A DNA stretch of 64,000 nucleotides from Peribacillus deserti (GCF_016909175.1 NZ_JAFBFI010000008.1:1-64000), one strand, 5' to 3'; positions 35,088 through 44,611 are shown, counted from the first letter of the stretch. The notes: generated by a model from the sequence alone, not told the origin. Translations and numbers: made by a program.

Positions 35088-36545
35088 ATGTCATTGCTAG
35101 ACCAAAAAGTATCTCACCTGCAAGGTCTTTTACATAAAAAAGAAATTAAAGTATCCGATCTGATAGATGAGTCTTACAAAAGAATTAACCAGGTTGATGA
35201 TAAAATTAAGGCGTTTTTAACACTAAATGAAGAAAATGCCCGCACTCAGGCTGCCAGTCTTGATGATAAACTAACAAGCGGCGAGGAATTGGGTGCTTTA
35301 TTTGGAATGCCAATAGGGATTAAAGATAATATTGTGACTAAGAATCTGCGAACCACTTGCGGCAGCAGAATTTTAGAGAAATTTGATCCAGTTTATGATG
35401 CGACTGCTATTCAGAACTTACATAATGCAGGAACCATTACGATCGGAAAACTAAATATGGATGAATTCGGAATGGGTTCTTCTAATGAGAACTCTGCCTT
35501 TCAAAAGACACTGAATCCATGGAATCTGGAGTATGTGCCAGGCGGATCTTCTGGAGGATCGGCTGCGGCGGTGGCGGCCGGTGAAGTGCTTTTCTCTCTT
35601 GGATCGGATACAGGCGGTTCCATACGCCAGCCAGCTGCATTTTGCGGAGTAGTAGGATTAAAACCTACATATGGCCGTGTTTCGCGTTTTGGATTAGTGG
35701 CGTTTGCTTCTTCACTTGAGCAGATTGGCCCTATTACCCGTACGGTGGAAGATAACGCTTTTCTATTGGAGACATTGGCAGGATTAGATCCGATGGACTC
35801 AACTTCAGCGAATGTGCCGGTTCCTAAATATACGGAGAGCTTAACTGGTGATATCAAAGGCCTTAAAATCGGGGTGCCTAAGGAATATATTGGTGAAGGT
35901 GTAAGCCCGGAATCCAGGGATTCTGTCCTAGAAGCCCTAAAGGTTCTGGAAAAGCTGGGAGCTACATGGGAAGAAGTGTCTCTCCCTCATTCAAAATACG
36001 CTCTTTCTGCCTACTATTTACTATCTTCATCAGAAGCCTCAGCAAACCTTGCACGTTTCGACGGGGTACGCTATGGCTATCGTACAGACAACGCTAAGAA
36101 TTTAATAGAAATGTATAAAAATACCCGGGCTGAAGGGTTCGGGGATGAAGTGAAACGGCGCATCATGCTTGGTACTTTCGCCTTAAGTTCGGGGTATTAC
36201 GATGCTTATTATAAAAAGGCTCAGCAGGTCCGTACCTTGATTAAGAAGGACTTTGAAGATGTCTTTGAGAAATTTGATGTGATTATCGGACCGACAGCAC
36301 CTACTCCAGCCTTTAAACTAGGTGAAAAAACGACAGATCCTTTAACCATGTATGCTAATGATATTTTGACTATTCCTGTTAACCTTGCAGGTGTCCCGGG
36401 AATTTCTGTTCCATGCGGATTTGCAGGCGGACTTCCATTAGGCTTGCAGATCATTGGAAGGCACTTTGATGAAAGCACAGTCTATCGCGTTGCACATGCA
36501 TTTGAGCAGGCAACATCATTTCATAAAGAAAAACCAGATATGTAA
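35088..36545 (+). CDS. gatA: Asp-tRNA(Asn)/Glu-tRNA(Gln) amidotransferase subunit A
   Basis: GatA is the amidase-signature glutaminase that feeds ammonia to GatB. The Ser-cisSer-Lys triad is visible as GIKDNI (Lys, about residue 79), [11 protein letters not shown] (Ser) and [12 protein letters not shown] (catalytic Ser). The 485-residue length is standard. A strong AAGGAGGGG ribosome site precedes it. Confidence 0.97.
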   Translation: MSLLDQKVSHLQGLLHKKEIKVSDLIDESYKRINQVDDKIKAFLTLNEENARTQAASLDDKLTSGEELGALFGMPIGIKDNIVTKNLRTTCGSRILEKFDPVYDATAIQNLHNAGTITIGKLNMDEFGMGSSNENSAFQKTLNPWNLEYVPGGSSGGSAAAVAAGEVLFSLGSDTGGSIRQPAAFCGVVGLKPTYGRVSRFGLVAFASSLEQIGPITRTVEDNAFLLETLAGLDPMDSTSANVPVPKYTESLTGDIKGLKIGVPKEYIGEGVSPESRDSVLEALKVLEKLGATWEEVSLPHSKYALSAYYLLSSSEASANLARFDGVRYGYRTDNAKNLIEMYKNTRAEGFGDEVKRRIMLGTFALSSGYYDAYYKKAQQVRTLIKKDFEDVFEKFDVIIGPTAPTPAFKLGEKTTDPLTMYANDILTIPVNLAGVPGISVPCGFAGGLPLGLQIIGRHFDESTVYRVAHAFEQATSFHKEKPDM

Positions 36546-36560
36546 GGGGTGAGAGTGAAG

Positions 36561-37991
36561 ATGAGTTTTGATACAGTAATTGGGTTAGAGGTACATGTTG
36601 AACTTAAAACAAATTCTAAGATTTTTTCTGCAAGCCCGAACCATTTCGGTGCGGAGCCAAATACAAATACTAGTGTCATTGATCTCGGTTATCCCGGGGT
36701 TCTGCCAGTATTAAATAAAAAAGCGGTAGAATATGCGATGAAAGCGGCTATGGCGCTTAACTGCGAAGTGGCCGAGTACACGAAATTTGACCGTAAGAAT
36801 TATTTTTACCCCGACAATCCGAAAGCTTATCAAATTTCTCAATTCGATAAACCGATTGGGGAAAATGGCTGGATTGAAATTGAAGTAAACGGCACCAAGA
36901 AGAAAATCGGCATCACTAGGATTCATATGGAGGAAGATGCCGGCAAGCTGACTCATACTGGAGACGGCTATTCTCTTGTGGATTACAACCGCCAGGGAAC
37001 CCCGCTTGTAGAAATCGTATCAGAGCCGGATATATCTTCTCCTGAGGAAGCCTATGCATACCTTGAAAAGCTAAAATCAATTATTCAATATACAGGTGTT
37101 TCTGACTGCAAAATGGAAGAGGGTTCCCTTCGCTGTGACGCCAATATTTCTCTAAAGCCGGCTGGGCAGAAAGAGTTTGGGACGAAAACGGAGCTTAAAA
37201 ACTTAAACTCCTTTAACTTTGTAAAAAAGGGGCTGGAGTTTGAAGAAAAGCGCCAGGCAGAGGTACTGTTGGCTGGCGGTGTGATTGATCAGGAAACACG
37301 CCGGTTTGATGAAGCCACAGGCAAAACATTGCTGATGCGCGTTAAGGAAGGTTCCGATGATTACCGCTACTTCCCTGAACCGGACTTAGTACCTGTTGTA
37401 ATTGATGAGGACTGGAAAGCACGCATCCGCGCTGAGATTCCAGAACTTCCCGATGAGCGTAAAAAGCGGTACACAGAAGAGTTTGGCCTTCCTGCCTATG
37501 ATGCAGCCGTTCTTACAGTAACAAAAGAAATGGCCGACTTTTTTGAGGCCGCTGTGGCAGCTGGAGCCGATCCAAAACAGGCGTCCAACTGGATTATGGG
37601 TGAAGTTTCCGCTTACCTGAACGCAGAAGGAAAAGAGCTTCATGATACAGCTCTTACTCCAGAAAGCCTGGCTGGATTAATCAGATTGATTGAAAATGGA
37701 ACCATTTCTTCAAAAATTGCGAAGCAGGTTTTTAAAGATTTGATTGAAGAGGGCGGAAATGCTGAGGAAATTGTTAAAGCAAAAGGGCTGGTCCAGATTT
37801 CTGATGAAGGAACCCTTCGCCAAATAATAAATGAATCACTAGATAACAATCCTCAATCTATTGAGGACTTTAAGAATGGAAAGCAAAAAGCAATTGGCTT
37901 CCTGGTAGGCCAGATCATGAAAGCAACAAAGGGGCAGGCAAATCCTCCTCTCGTTAACAAATTGCTTGTTGAAGAAATTCAAAAAAGATAA
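36561..37991 (+). CDS. gatB: Asp-tRNA(Asn)/Glu-tRNA(Gln) amidotransferase subunit B
   Basis: GatB phosphorylates and amidates the mischarged tRNA. The 476-residue protein begins [13 protein letters not shown], has HMEEDAGK with metal-binding residues and [17 protein letters not shown], and ends in a YqeY-like tail domain (about 330-476). ATG 36561 is used; the upstream in-frame GTG 36549 overlaps the AAGGGGTGAG ribosome site. Confidence 0.97.
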   Translation: MSFDTVIGLEVHVELKTNSKIFSASPNHFGAEPNTNTSVIDLGYPGVLPVLNKKAVEYAMKAAMALNCEVAEYTKFDRKNYFYPDNPKAYQISQFDKPIGENGWIEIEVNGTKKKIGITRIHMEEDAGKLTHTGDGYSLVDYNRQGTPLVEIVSEPDISSPEEAYAYLEKLKSIIQYTGVSDCKMEEGSLRCDANISLKPAGQKEFGTKTELKNLNSFNFVKKGLEFEEKRQAEVLLAGGVIDQETRRFDEATGKTLLMRVKEGSDDYRYFPEPDLVPVVIDEDWKARIRAEIPELPDERKKRYTEEFGLPAYDAAVLTVTKEMADFFEAAVAAGADPKQASNWIMGEVSAYLNAEGKELHDTALTPESLAGLIRLIENGTISSKIAKQVFKDLIEEGGNAEEIVKAKGLVQISDEGTLRQIINESLDNNPQSIEDFKNGKQKAIGFLVGQIMKATKGQANPPLVNKLLVEEIQKR

Positions 37992-37996
37992 GAAAG

Positions 37997-38037
37997 AAGG
38001 CATTCCAAACTATTTTTGATTGGGGTGCCTTTTTTTG
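37997..38037 (+). terminator. Terminator of gatCAB
   Basis: AAGGCA-containing stem pairs with TGCCTT after an imperfect inner helix; seven T follow. Confidence 0.85.
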
Positions 38038-38072
38038 CATTGTTGTTCAGAGTGCAGCGGCATCCTGTGTCC

Positions 38073-38406
38073 GATCATATATTTGCTCTGGCCTGACTTA
38101 GGCGCATATTTTTTCGATAATGACTCATTTATTTGAAACGACCGCTCATATTATTTCTAAAAAAGAACAGCTAATAATTCTTTCAAAACTGCTCATATAG
38201 CTGGCATGGTTACTATATGGGGCTTCAGCAGTGAAACCAGCGCGCATATTTTCTCAAAGTAAAGCACAGGCTCCCGTATTTGCTCATATATATGCTCCGT
38301 TCTGACTTAGGCGCATATTCTTTCGATAATGGCTCATTTATTAAAAACGACCGCTCATATTTTTTCTGGAACAACTCATAAATCTTTCAGAACCTCTCAT
38401 ATAGCT
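38073..38406. repeat. Two diverged copies of an AT-rich CTCATAT repeat
   Basis: Segment 38073-38202 is repeated at 38282-38406 in the same orientation with about 80% identity by eye. Both contain CTGACTTAGGCGCATATT, TTTCGATAATGRCTCATTTATT, AACGACCGCTCATATT and a closing CTCATATAGCT. Within each copy the octamer GCTCATAT or close variants recurs every 20-40 bp. No ORF is carried. 38407-38545 contains nothing recognised apart from the ribosome site of the next gene. Confidence 0.7.
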
Positions 38407-38545
38407 AACCCCATGGTATTAGGCAATAGTTTAACCTGATGGAAATTCGCAGTTAACCGCTTTATTTATCCAATTAAAAAGGGTCAGAAAGATTTCCGGC
38501 GAATTGATTTAAGGAGATATAAAAAGTAAAGGAGCAATAATTGTT

Positions 38546-39465
38546 ATGGAAATGCTGACCCGTAATAAATTTGAAAAATCCGCAAGCTTCATCAAAGCTA
38601 ATGCCCGGCCGCTCGATGCGAGCTTATTTAATACTATTTTGAAAGAGGCAGTGCAGAACATGTAATCAAGGAGTTAGAAGCTTATCAAAATGAGGATGGC
38701 GGGTTCGGACATTCTATTGAACCAGATTTCCGTCTGGATGTTTCCTCTCCTATGGCGACAACAGTTGGTCTGCAATATGCAAAGGAGTTAAAACTGTCTT
38801 CAGAGCACCCTTTGATTCAAAGAGCGATTACATATTTGCTGAACAGCTTTGATTATGAGAAAAATGTTTGGCCGGCAGTACCTGAAGCGGTAAACCTTGT
38901 TCCGCATGCCCCCTGGTGGAACTTTGATGTGGAGAAAGGACACTGCGGTGTACATGCTTCTTGGGCAAATCCTAATGCCGAGATTACCGGGTACCTCCGA
39001 GAATATTCGGAATTGGTTCCGAACCCTTTCTTAAATTTTATTACAGAATTAGCATTGAAGGATTTGCAGGAGCTGCCGACTAAGATGGAGATGCATGATT
39101 TCTTATGCTGCCTGCGGCTTTCCGAAACGCTTCAGGGACAGCAAAAGGAGGCCGCAGTAAAAAAGTTAAGAAAATCAGCCCGTGAAATAACAGGCCTTGA
39201 CGAAAATGCCTGGCAGGGGTACGGTCTCAAGCCTTTACAAATTGTCAGTTCACCTGATTCAGTTTATGCTGATTTGTTTAAGGAAGAGCTTCCACTGCAG
39301 CTTGATTACGAAATCACTTCATTAAGTGAAGAAGGATCTTGGAATCCTAATTGGTCTTGGTTTGGACAATATGATGAAGAATGGAAAATGGCAGAAATAG
39401 ATTGGAAAGGTCATTTAACCGTGAGGATGCTAAAAACATTAAAGAATTTTGGAAGGATAGAATAG
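38546..39465 (+). pseudogene. Squalene-cyclase/prenyltransferase-repeat-like protein, frameshifted
   Basis: The gene starts at ATG 38546 (AAAGGAG ten bases upstream) but its frame ends at TAA 38660. The protein resumes one frame over from about 38641: GSAEHVIKELEAYQNEDGGFGHSIEPDF, a typical alpha/alpha-toroid repeat, continues in frame through ATG 38752 to 39465. Loss of one T in the run at 38637-38640 would explain it; restoring it reads LFNTIFERGSAEHV. The rebuilt product would be about 306 residues, of unknown function, belonging to a Bacillus family with QNEDGGFG repeats. A truncated 237-residue protein from 38752 is possible but has no proper ribosome site. It may be a real pseudogene or a sequencing error in a homopolymer. 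Confidence 0.75.
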
Positions 39466-39534
39466 GAGGCGGAATATAGCTTTTCTATTCAGAGGTATAG
39501 TTCTTTTAGTACATCAAAAATTATTTCTGTAGCC

Positions 39535-39576
39535 AACAGTGCAGGAGCCCAGTATTCCTCGGACTCCTGCACTGTT
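39535..39576. terminator. Stem-loop between converging genes
   Basis: A perfect 13-bp stem (AACAGTGCAGGAG with CTCCTGCACTGTT) has a 16-base loop. It overlaps the stop codon of the minus-strand gene. T runs are weak on both sides, so termination efficiency is uncertain. Confidence 0.6.
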
Positions 39577-40102
39577 ATTTCAATGTAACCGCCTGAAATC
39601 CAGACTCTGTTTCAACCGGTTTATCAAGATAATAGAAGTATAGATTTTTATAATCGCGCGCATATTTGCTTGAAGAAAAATATTTTTCTAGCGGAAAGAC
39701 ATGTACTTTCTTGTTTTTCACATAAGCCTGTTGGCCTTTTGGAATAGTTGTTAAACCGTAAACCAGCTTGTTATTGATAAAACAGTCTGTATCCTTTTTA
39801 AAGGTTGACTCATACAAGTTAAATCCCATATCAAGGGAAGAGCTGTATCTGCCGAGGAACTCTTTAGTCCTTAATAACCACATCTTATGAGGAGAATCAA
39901 AGATAACAAGTGTATAGGGACTGCCAGGCACCTGGACTATTTGCTGTTCTTTGCTCGAATAAGGCTGGTCTTCATTTTTCAGGGTACTTATGATGGCTGC
40001 TCTGGCATTTGAAGAAGCAGGTATGCTGAAAAAAGTTAGACCGGTAAATAGTATGGCAGCGGAACATATTGGGATTATAAGCTTTTTTATTATGCTGCTC
40101 AC
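39575..40102 (-). CDS. Secreted or membrane-anchored protein of unknown function
   Basis: The 175-residue product has an N-terminal hydrophobic segment (about 8-28) preceded by KK and followed by ASSNARA, consistent with a cleavable signal peptide. The mature part is rich in Tyr, Lys and Ser with no domain I recognise. AAAGGAG lies directly against the GTG at 40102, which is too close; the true initiation codon may be an ATA a few codons in. The gene is divergent from the HEPN-like pair and shares its upstream region. Confidence 0.65.
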   Translation of the reverse strand: MSSIIKKLIIPICSAAILFTGLTFFSIPASSNARAAIISTLKNEDQPYSSKEQQIVQVPGSPYTLVIFDSPHKMWLLRTKEFLGRYSSSLDMGFNLYESTFKKDTDCFINNKLVYGLTTIPKGQQAYVKNKKVHVFPLEKYFSSSKYARDYKNLYFYYLDKPVETESGFQAVTLK

Positions 40103-40241
40103 TCCTTTTGGTTTGTAAATACTGGAATCTGCTCATTATTCAAATTTAAGGGTATATAACTAGTAGATAGACTATTATTATACAATTTTTACCATAAAAA
40201 AGGAATACAGGAATGGATTTTTATATAGATGAGGTGTTTAT

Positions 40242-41555
40242 ATGGCTGAAAACGAGATACTGCCTTTAGCTGTTTTTAGCGGCTATGAAATAGATCAGAC
40301 AGATGGGGACTTGAAAAAATGTATTGAATCGCAAATGAATTCTATTGTACCTATGGTTTCTGGGATTTCATCTCCAGGCGATACATTGCTCTGTGTGGTA
40401 CCTATAAATGGAAAGCTAAGCAGGCAGGCTAAATATAAGCTGGAACAAAAGCTTGTAGATTTAATTGAGAGTTCTCTTCCTGAAGATTGGAAAGCGGATG
40501 TTTATTTAATTAGGAAGGGAAAGGGGCAGCCTTTTAAATTCATATTGAATGAGGCTGAGCTTTTGATTCACAAAATTTCTTTTTTTTATCCTTATGAAAC
40601 GATTATTCAGCTTTCAGGTTCAGGTGATGATGATTGTTTTCAAGCGATTTTCCTAGAATGTGCCAGGCAGCTGGGGAGCCGACACGGCTTTCTTTTTGAA
40701 GAAGCGGGACAATCACATATCTCTATGTCAAAGTCAATTGTATCCCACCGTTCCTGGAAGCTTCAGATCCGAAGTTTTCTCATGGAATACGACTTTCCAG
40801 GTGCCATTGAATTAGTGAAGGATAAGGCGGAAGCCCCTAAAGCTATGGAGCTGCTCTTAAAGATGATGGATAGCAGACTAAACTTTTGTTTTAAGGAGGC
40901 CTCTCAGTATCTGCAGGAATGTGAGAAGCTGCTTGGGAATGAGATTGGTGTTATACAAGAAACAAAAGGAATTCTTAATAAACTTTTATCCAAAGAAGGC
41001 CAGGAAAAGGATCTGGCCTTAATTGAAGAATTGTACAGGCAAATGGAGATTTGCATTGACTTGGATGATCTTCCTGCTTTTCTTACCAGATTCTATCGAG
41101 CACGGGAAGCCATTTTGCTATTTCTCCTTGTTCATGGAGCTAATGATCAAGATTCTGCGGCTCAAATCAAGAAATCCTCCATTTATCAGCTGATTGAAGA
41201 GCTTGAGAAGAAATACGAAAACGGCGATGTAGAAGATTATATTGGGGCCTATTTTTACTTGAAAAGCTTGAATGTAGCTCATACGCTGCAGGTTAGAAAT
41301 CAAAGCTTTATTGGACATGGAAGAGAGGAAATAAAGTCAGCAGAGCTATGGCACTCTTACTATGGAACAAAGCGGACAACTGTATCGCGGGTTAAGAGAA
41401 GGTTTTTGCTTGAATCAAATATGATGCTGAAAGACCTCGGTGCAGCCTTGGACGATAATTACTCAGACTTGATAGATTATATGCTGAAAATGGATATAGA
41501 CAAACAGCCGAAAGGAAAAGAAACGGATGAAGAATCACGTGTTCTGCCATTATAA
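40242..41555 (+). CDS. Putative HEPN-domain ribonuclease, Csm6/Csx1-like, first of pair
   Basis: This 437-residue protein has no family I can name with certainty. Residues 1-150 look like an alpha/beta Rossmann-type domain: strands ILPLAVFSG, TLLCVVPI, WKADVYLI and TIIQLSGSGDDD (121-131), then a helix and GFLFEEAG. This resembles a degenerate CARF domain. Residues 170-420 are helical. FYRAREAILLFLL (284-296) and R352-N-x5-H359-G (RNQSFIGHG) match the HEPN layout of Csm6-type RNases, whose catalytic motif is R-x4-6-H. ATG 40242 follows GAGGTG. It overlaps the next gene by 29 bases, so the two are co-translated. No cas gene or CRISPR array is near. Confidence 0.55.
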   Translation: MAENEILPLAVFSGYEIDQTDGDLKKCIESQMNSIVPMVSGISSPGDTLLCVVPINGKLSRQAKYKLEQKLVDLIESSLPEDWKADVYLIRKGKGQPFKFILNEAELLIHKISFFYPYETIIQLSGSGDDDCFQAIFLECARQLGSRHGFLFEEAGQSHISMSKSIVSHRSWKLQIRSFLMEYDFPGAIELVKDKAEAPKAMELLLKMMDSRLNFCFKEASQYLQECEKLLGNEIGVIQETKGILNKLLSKEGQEKDLALIEELYRQMEICIDLDDLPAFLTRFYRAREAILLFLLVHGANDQDSAAQIKKSSIYQLIEELEKKYENGDVEDYIGAYFYLKSLNVAHTLQVRNQSFIGHGREEIKSAELWHSYYGTKRTTVSRVKRRFLLESNMMLKDLGAALDDNYSDLIDYMLKMDIDKQPKGKETDEESRVLPL

Positions 41556-42747
41556 CAATTATATTAATTTGGATCAGGTGTCTGCGCTGAAAAATCAGAC
41601 ATTTACTGTGCATTGCTTATATCCTCAATCCGCTGAGAAGCCGGAGATTACAGCACATGATGAATACAAAGAATGTAAAGTTCATAGTTTATCAAATGAT
41701 TTGGAGAGTGCAGAAAAAGAGATTAATGAAATACTTACACAGCAGGTTGGTGATGAAGATAAGATTTATGTAAGATTGAGTGAAAGGCCGAATCTTTATG
41801 AATTGGTTATCATGCAGATTGTGCTGGAAAGCTATAGTAAAGCTGCCTATTTTATTAAAGGCAGGGAGCTGGTTCCTGCATTCTCAGAAGCAGAAGACAA
41901 GATTCAGGATTTATATGCCCGACTTCATGATTTAATCTGTAAAAGAAATTATCATTCCGCAGGTAAACTAGTATACCACAGCTTTCAAAGCCCGGAGCTG
42001 ACGAAAATGCTTATCTTTGGAGAAAGGCTTAAAAGTCTGGACCTGGCTGTTTCAGAAGGTCAGGAAGACTATTTCGACTTATTAATGGAGACTCTCCGGG
42101 AGATGGATGAAGATGAAGCGCTGGTTGAATATGCAGACAGCATGAAGAACTTGCGGAATCGGGATCAAAAGTCATTTATTTCTTACCTTCATAATTCGGC
42201 GGCCAGATTGTATGATGAAAATAAATTAATAGACTTTGTGGTTTTATACTATCGGCTCACAGAAGAGCTGCTATTGTATGCCTTGGGCTGGGATATAGAC
42301 TGGAACAAGCCAGGCAGCGGCAAGGATACATTTATTTATAGAAAGGAAGCTTATTTTAAGCTCGATATCCCTAAAGAGCGTGTTACCCGGCATTTTCACA
42401 GCTATTTGCGCACACTTAATAGAGAAGTGAGAGTGCTAGAGAAGAAGCAAGAAATTACACAGGTAGACCAATATTTTATAAAGCTGCACCGCCTGTTCAA
42501 TGATGAGGAATTACAGGAAGTCCTGAAGCTTCGGCATGCTGGTGTCAGCGGCCATGGTTTTTGTGATTTTTCAAAAGAGCAGTTTGAGAATATTTGTGAA
42601 ATGAATCCTTTAGAAAAGCTGGAACCTATTTTTAGCTTCTTAAATATTACATTTGAGGATGGGCTGTTTGAGCTCATTGAAAAAAGCTCGCTTTATCTTG
42701 CGAGAAAAGGCTTGGAATCGAGCCAGCAAGCGAGTCAAGGAGCGTGA
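41527..42747 (+). CDS. Putative HEPN-domain protein, second of pair
   Basis: The product is 406 residues with the same general plan as its upstream partner but little sequence identity. A short alpha/beta N-terminus (1-115, strands with HVFCHYN, TFTVHCLYP, IYVRLS) is followed by a helical region. YYRLTEELLLYALG (241-254) and R336-H-x5-H343-G (RHAGVSGHG) have the same spacing (R-x6-H-G) as the first protein. The N-terminal domain lacks the LSGSG-like loop. ATG 41527 lies inside the first gene behind GAAAGGAAAAG. Paralogy or heterodimer formation is inferred from layout and overlap. Confidence 0.5.
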   Translation: MKNHVFCHYNNYINLDQVSALKNQTFTVHCLYPQSAEKPEITAHDEYKECKVHSLSNDLESAEKEINEILTQQVGDEDKIYVRLSERPNLYELVIMQIVLESYSKAAYFIKGRELVPAFSEAEDKIQDLYARLHDLICKRNYHSAGKLVYHSFQSPELTKMLIFGERLKSLDLAVSEGQEDYFDLLMETLREMDEDEALVEYADSMKNLRNRDQKSFISYLHNSAARLYDENKLIDFVVLYYRLTEELLLYALGWDIDWNKPGSGKDTFIYRKEAYFKLDIPKERVTRHFHSYLRTLNREVRVLEKKQEITQVDQYFIKLHRLFNDEELQEVLKLRHAGVSGHGFCDFSKEQFENICEMNPLEKLEPIFSFLNITFEDGLFELIEKSSLYLARKGLESSQQASQGA

Positions 42748-42766
42748 TAGATTGAAAGAGGAGATA

Positions 42767-42789
42767 CCCCCTTCTTTCGCAGAAGGGGG
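42767..42789. terminator. Stem-loop between converging genes
   Basis: CCCCCTTCT / AGAAGGGGG with a TTCGC loop is a very stable hairpin at the end of the HEPN-like pair. There is no clean T run on either strand, so it may be an mRNA 3' barrier more than a classic terminator. Confidence 0.6.
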
Positions 42790-42803
42790 CAATTTACTTC
42801 TTT

Positions 42804-43241
42804 TTATCCAAGGATAGAGGTTTCTATACCGACTTCAGATAAAACTATATGTGTAGTTGTCTGTGCCAGGACACTTATTTCATCAATGATTTGTTCAATT
42901 TCTTCGAGTTTTTGCACAGATAGCATTACGATGTAGTCTGCAGGGCCTGCCATTCTGTAACACCACTGGGCATTAGGGTGGAGCCTGATCAAGCTGCGGA
43001 AGTCCTCGCACTTCCCATTCCTTGTTGTAACTTGAATGATAGCCTGGATTGAATAGCCTAGAGCGCTGTAGTTTAATTTTGATGAATAGCCTTCAATAAC
43101 CCCCTCCTCCTCGAGCCTTCTAACACGTTCAGCAACCGAAGGCGCTGACAGGTTCACCTGCTTTGATAATTCACGGATGGAAAGACGTGAATTTCCAACT
43201 AAACACCTTAATATATGCTTGTCAATATCGTCGATTTTCAA
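42804..43241 (-). CDS. Lrp/AsnC-family transcriptional regulator
   Basis: This 145-residue protein has an N-terminal winged helix (DDIDKHILRCLVGNSRLSIRELSKQVNLSAPSVAERVRRLE, split here over residues 3-43) and a C-terminal RAM ligand-binding domain (about 65-140) with CYRMAGPADYIVML. It uses TTG 43241, seven bases after GGAAGGGGG. It is divergent from the isochorismatase-family gene, which is a natural candidate target. The effector is probably an amino acid, but this is not shown. Confidence 0.9.
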   Translation of the reverse strand: MKIDDIDKHILRCLVGNSRLSIRELSKQVNLSAPSVAERVRRLEEEGVIEGYSSKLNYSALGYSIQAIIQVTTRNGKCEDFRSLIRLHPNAQWCYRMAGPADYIVMLSVQKLEEIEQIIDEISVLAQTTTHIVLSEVGIETSILG

Positions 43242-43370
43242 ATGAAAACCCCCTTCCTTATTTTTATTTTATATGAAAGGTTTTTAACTCTAAATAACTT
43301 TTTTATGAGAAGGAAAATATCCAAACTGTTTAATAAAATAAAGGTAGATTAAGAAAAGGGGAGATTAATA

Positions 43371-43931
43371 ATGGCTGCATTTGGTAAAAATTCTGCTTTA
43401 CTTATTATTGATGTACAAAAAGGGTTTGATTCCGAAAAATGGGGAGCCCGGAACAATCCTGACGCAGAAGAGAATATTTTTAAGCTGCTGACTCAGTGGA
43501 GAAAACGCGAGCTTCCTGTTATTCATACTCAGCACTTATCCCGTAACCCTAATTCTCCTTTATTCCCAGGCCAGGACGGCTGTGAAATAAAAGAGCTGGT
43601 TCTTCCCCTCGAGGGTGAAGCTGTGATTCAGAAGAACGTGAACAGCGCCTTTATTGGAACCGAATTAGAGGAGTATTTGAGGAAGAATGAGATTGATACA
43701 CTTGTTATTACAGGCTTAATTACACCGCATTGTGTGTCTACAACAGCAAGAATGAGCGCAAATTTAGGATTTACCACTTATGTCGTATCAGATGCCGCGG
43801 CTGCATTTGATATTATTGGACATAACGGAATTCTTTATCAAGCAGAAGAGGTACATAACCTCTCACTTGCTACTCTCCATAAAGAATTTGCAGCCATTGT
43901 CACGACAGAAGACATTTTAGCAGGGAAATAA
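43371..43931 (+). CDS. Isochorismatase-family cysteine hydrolase
   Basis: This 186-residue protein carries the complete family triad: Asp14 (LLIIDVQKGF), Lys88 (VIQKNVNSAF) and Cys121 (TGLITPHCVSTTARM), with the cis-peptide and VSDA segments. The family includes nicotinamidases, ureidoacrylate and N-carbamoyl hydrolases. The lack of the metal-binding D-x-H-x3-H pattern argues against nicotinamidase. It has an AAAAGGGGAG ribosome site. Its last codons and stop (GGG AAA TAA) coincide with the left end of a dispersed palindrome. Confidence 0.88.
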   Translation: MAAFGKNSALLIIDVQKGFDSEKWGARNNPDAEENIFKLLTQWRKRELPVIHTQHLSRNPNSPLFPGQDGCEIKELVLPLEGEAVIQKNVNSAFIGTELEEYLRKNEIDTLVITGLITPHCVSTTARMSANLGFTTYVVSDAAAAFDIIGHNGILYQAEEVHNLSLATLHKEFAAIVTTEDILAGK

Positions 43932-43933
43932 TT

Positions 43934-43954
43934 GGGAAATGGGGGACTGTCCCC
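43934..43954. repeat. GGGACNGTCCC palindrome, copy 2
   Basis: GGGAAAT followed by a GGGGACTGTCCCC core; the right ATTTCCC arm is missing. A second GGGAAAT just to the left (43923) contains the stop codon of the preceding gene. The following CTGGGAGGG serves as ribosome site for the next gene. Confidence 0.75.
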
Positions 43955-43965
43955 TGGGAGGGTTT

Positions 43966-44565
43966 ATGAAGATATTGTTGATCAGGCATGGGGAGTCAGA
44001 AGCGGATCTATTATATGTTCATGAGGGAAGAGCCGATTTCAGCTTAACGGAAAGCGGGAGATCTCAGGTTCATAAATTATCAGCTTTCCTTAAAGAAAAT
44101 TATAAGATTGATAAGCTGTACAGCAGTACGTTAAAAAGGGCAGCAGAGACGGCGGGCATTGTGGGTGAGGTGCTCAATCTCGAAGTTGAATTGCGCGGCG
44201 AGTTAATGGAACATAATAACGGGGTTTTCGCTGGGCTTAGATATGCTGAAGCTGAAGAACGATACCCAGTTCCTGAAGGCGGATATAAAATGCATGAAGG
44301 TGTGCCGGAAGGGGAAACAGAAATTGAATTCCGGGCACGGATAGGGGGAGCTTTTTCCCGCATACTTGCCGATAATGAGTATGAAACGGTTGCGATGGTA
44401 TCCCATGGAGGAGCGATCAGCAGGATGATGCAGTCCTTTTTTAAGCTTCCATTTAATGTAGAGCATTATGTATTAACAGGTGATACCGGAATTCCTTTTT
44501 TAGAGGATAGAGGAAATTTGCGAGTTGTTCATTTTATGAATTCGACAGAACATCTCCGGAGATAA
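43966..44565 (+). CDS. Histidine phosphatase family protein (phosphoglycerate mutase-like)
   Basis: The 199-residue protein has the RHG motif (LLIRHGESEAD, nucleophile His8), YSSTLKRAAETA with the second Arg, and MVSHGGAISRM with the second His. These are the catalytic core of histidine phosphatases. ATG 43966 follows GGGAGGG; an upstream in-frame ATG lies inside the palindrome and is rejected. The substrate is not predictable; cobalamin phosphatase, phosphoglycerate mutase and broad phosphatases share this fold. Confidence 0.88.
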   Translation: MKILLIRHGESEADLLYVHEGRADFSLTESGRSQVHKLSAFLKENYKIDKLYSSTLKRAAETAGIVGEVLNLEVELRGELMEHNNGVFAGLRYAEAEERYPVPEGGYKMHEGVPEGETEIEFRARIGGAFSRILADNEYETVAMVSHGGAISRMMQSFFKLPFNVEHYVLTGDTGIPFLEDRGNLRVVHFMNSTEHLRR

Positions 44566-44566
44566 T

Positions 44567-44611
44567 AAAAAGGGAGCTGGCCGCAGATATGGTGACCAGC
44601 TCTCTTTTTTA
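44567..44611. terminator. Bidirectional terminator
   Basis: AAAAAGGGAGCTGGCC-type stem pairs with GACCAGCTCTCTTTTTT. A-run and T-run flanks serve both the phosphatase gene and the converging OsmC gene. Confidence 0.88.

Noticed and set aside
40242-42747. CRISPR array or cas genes expected next to Csm6-like proteins
   Set aside because: No direct repeat-spacer array and no other cas-like gene can be found within the window on either side.
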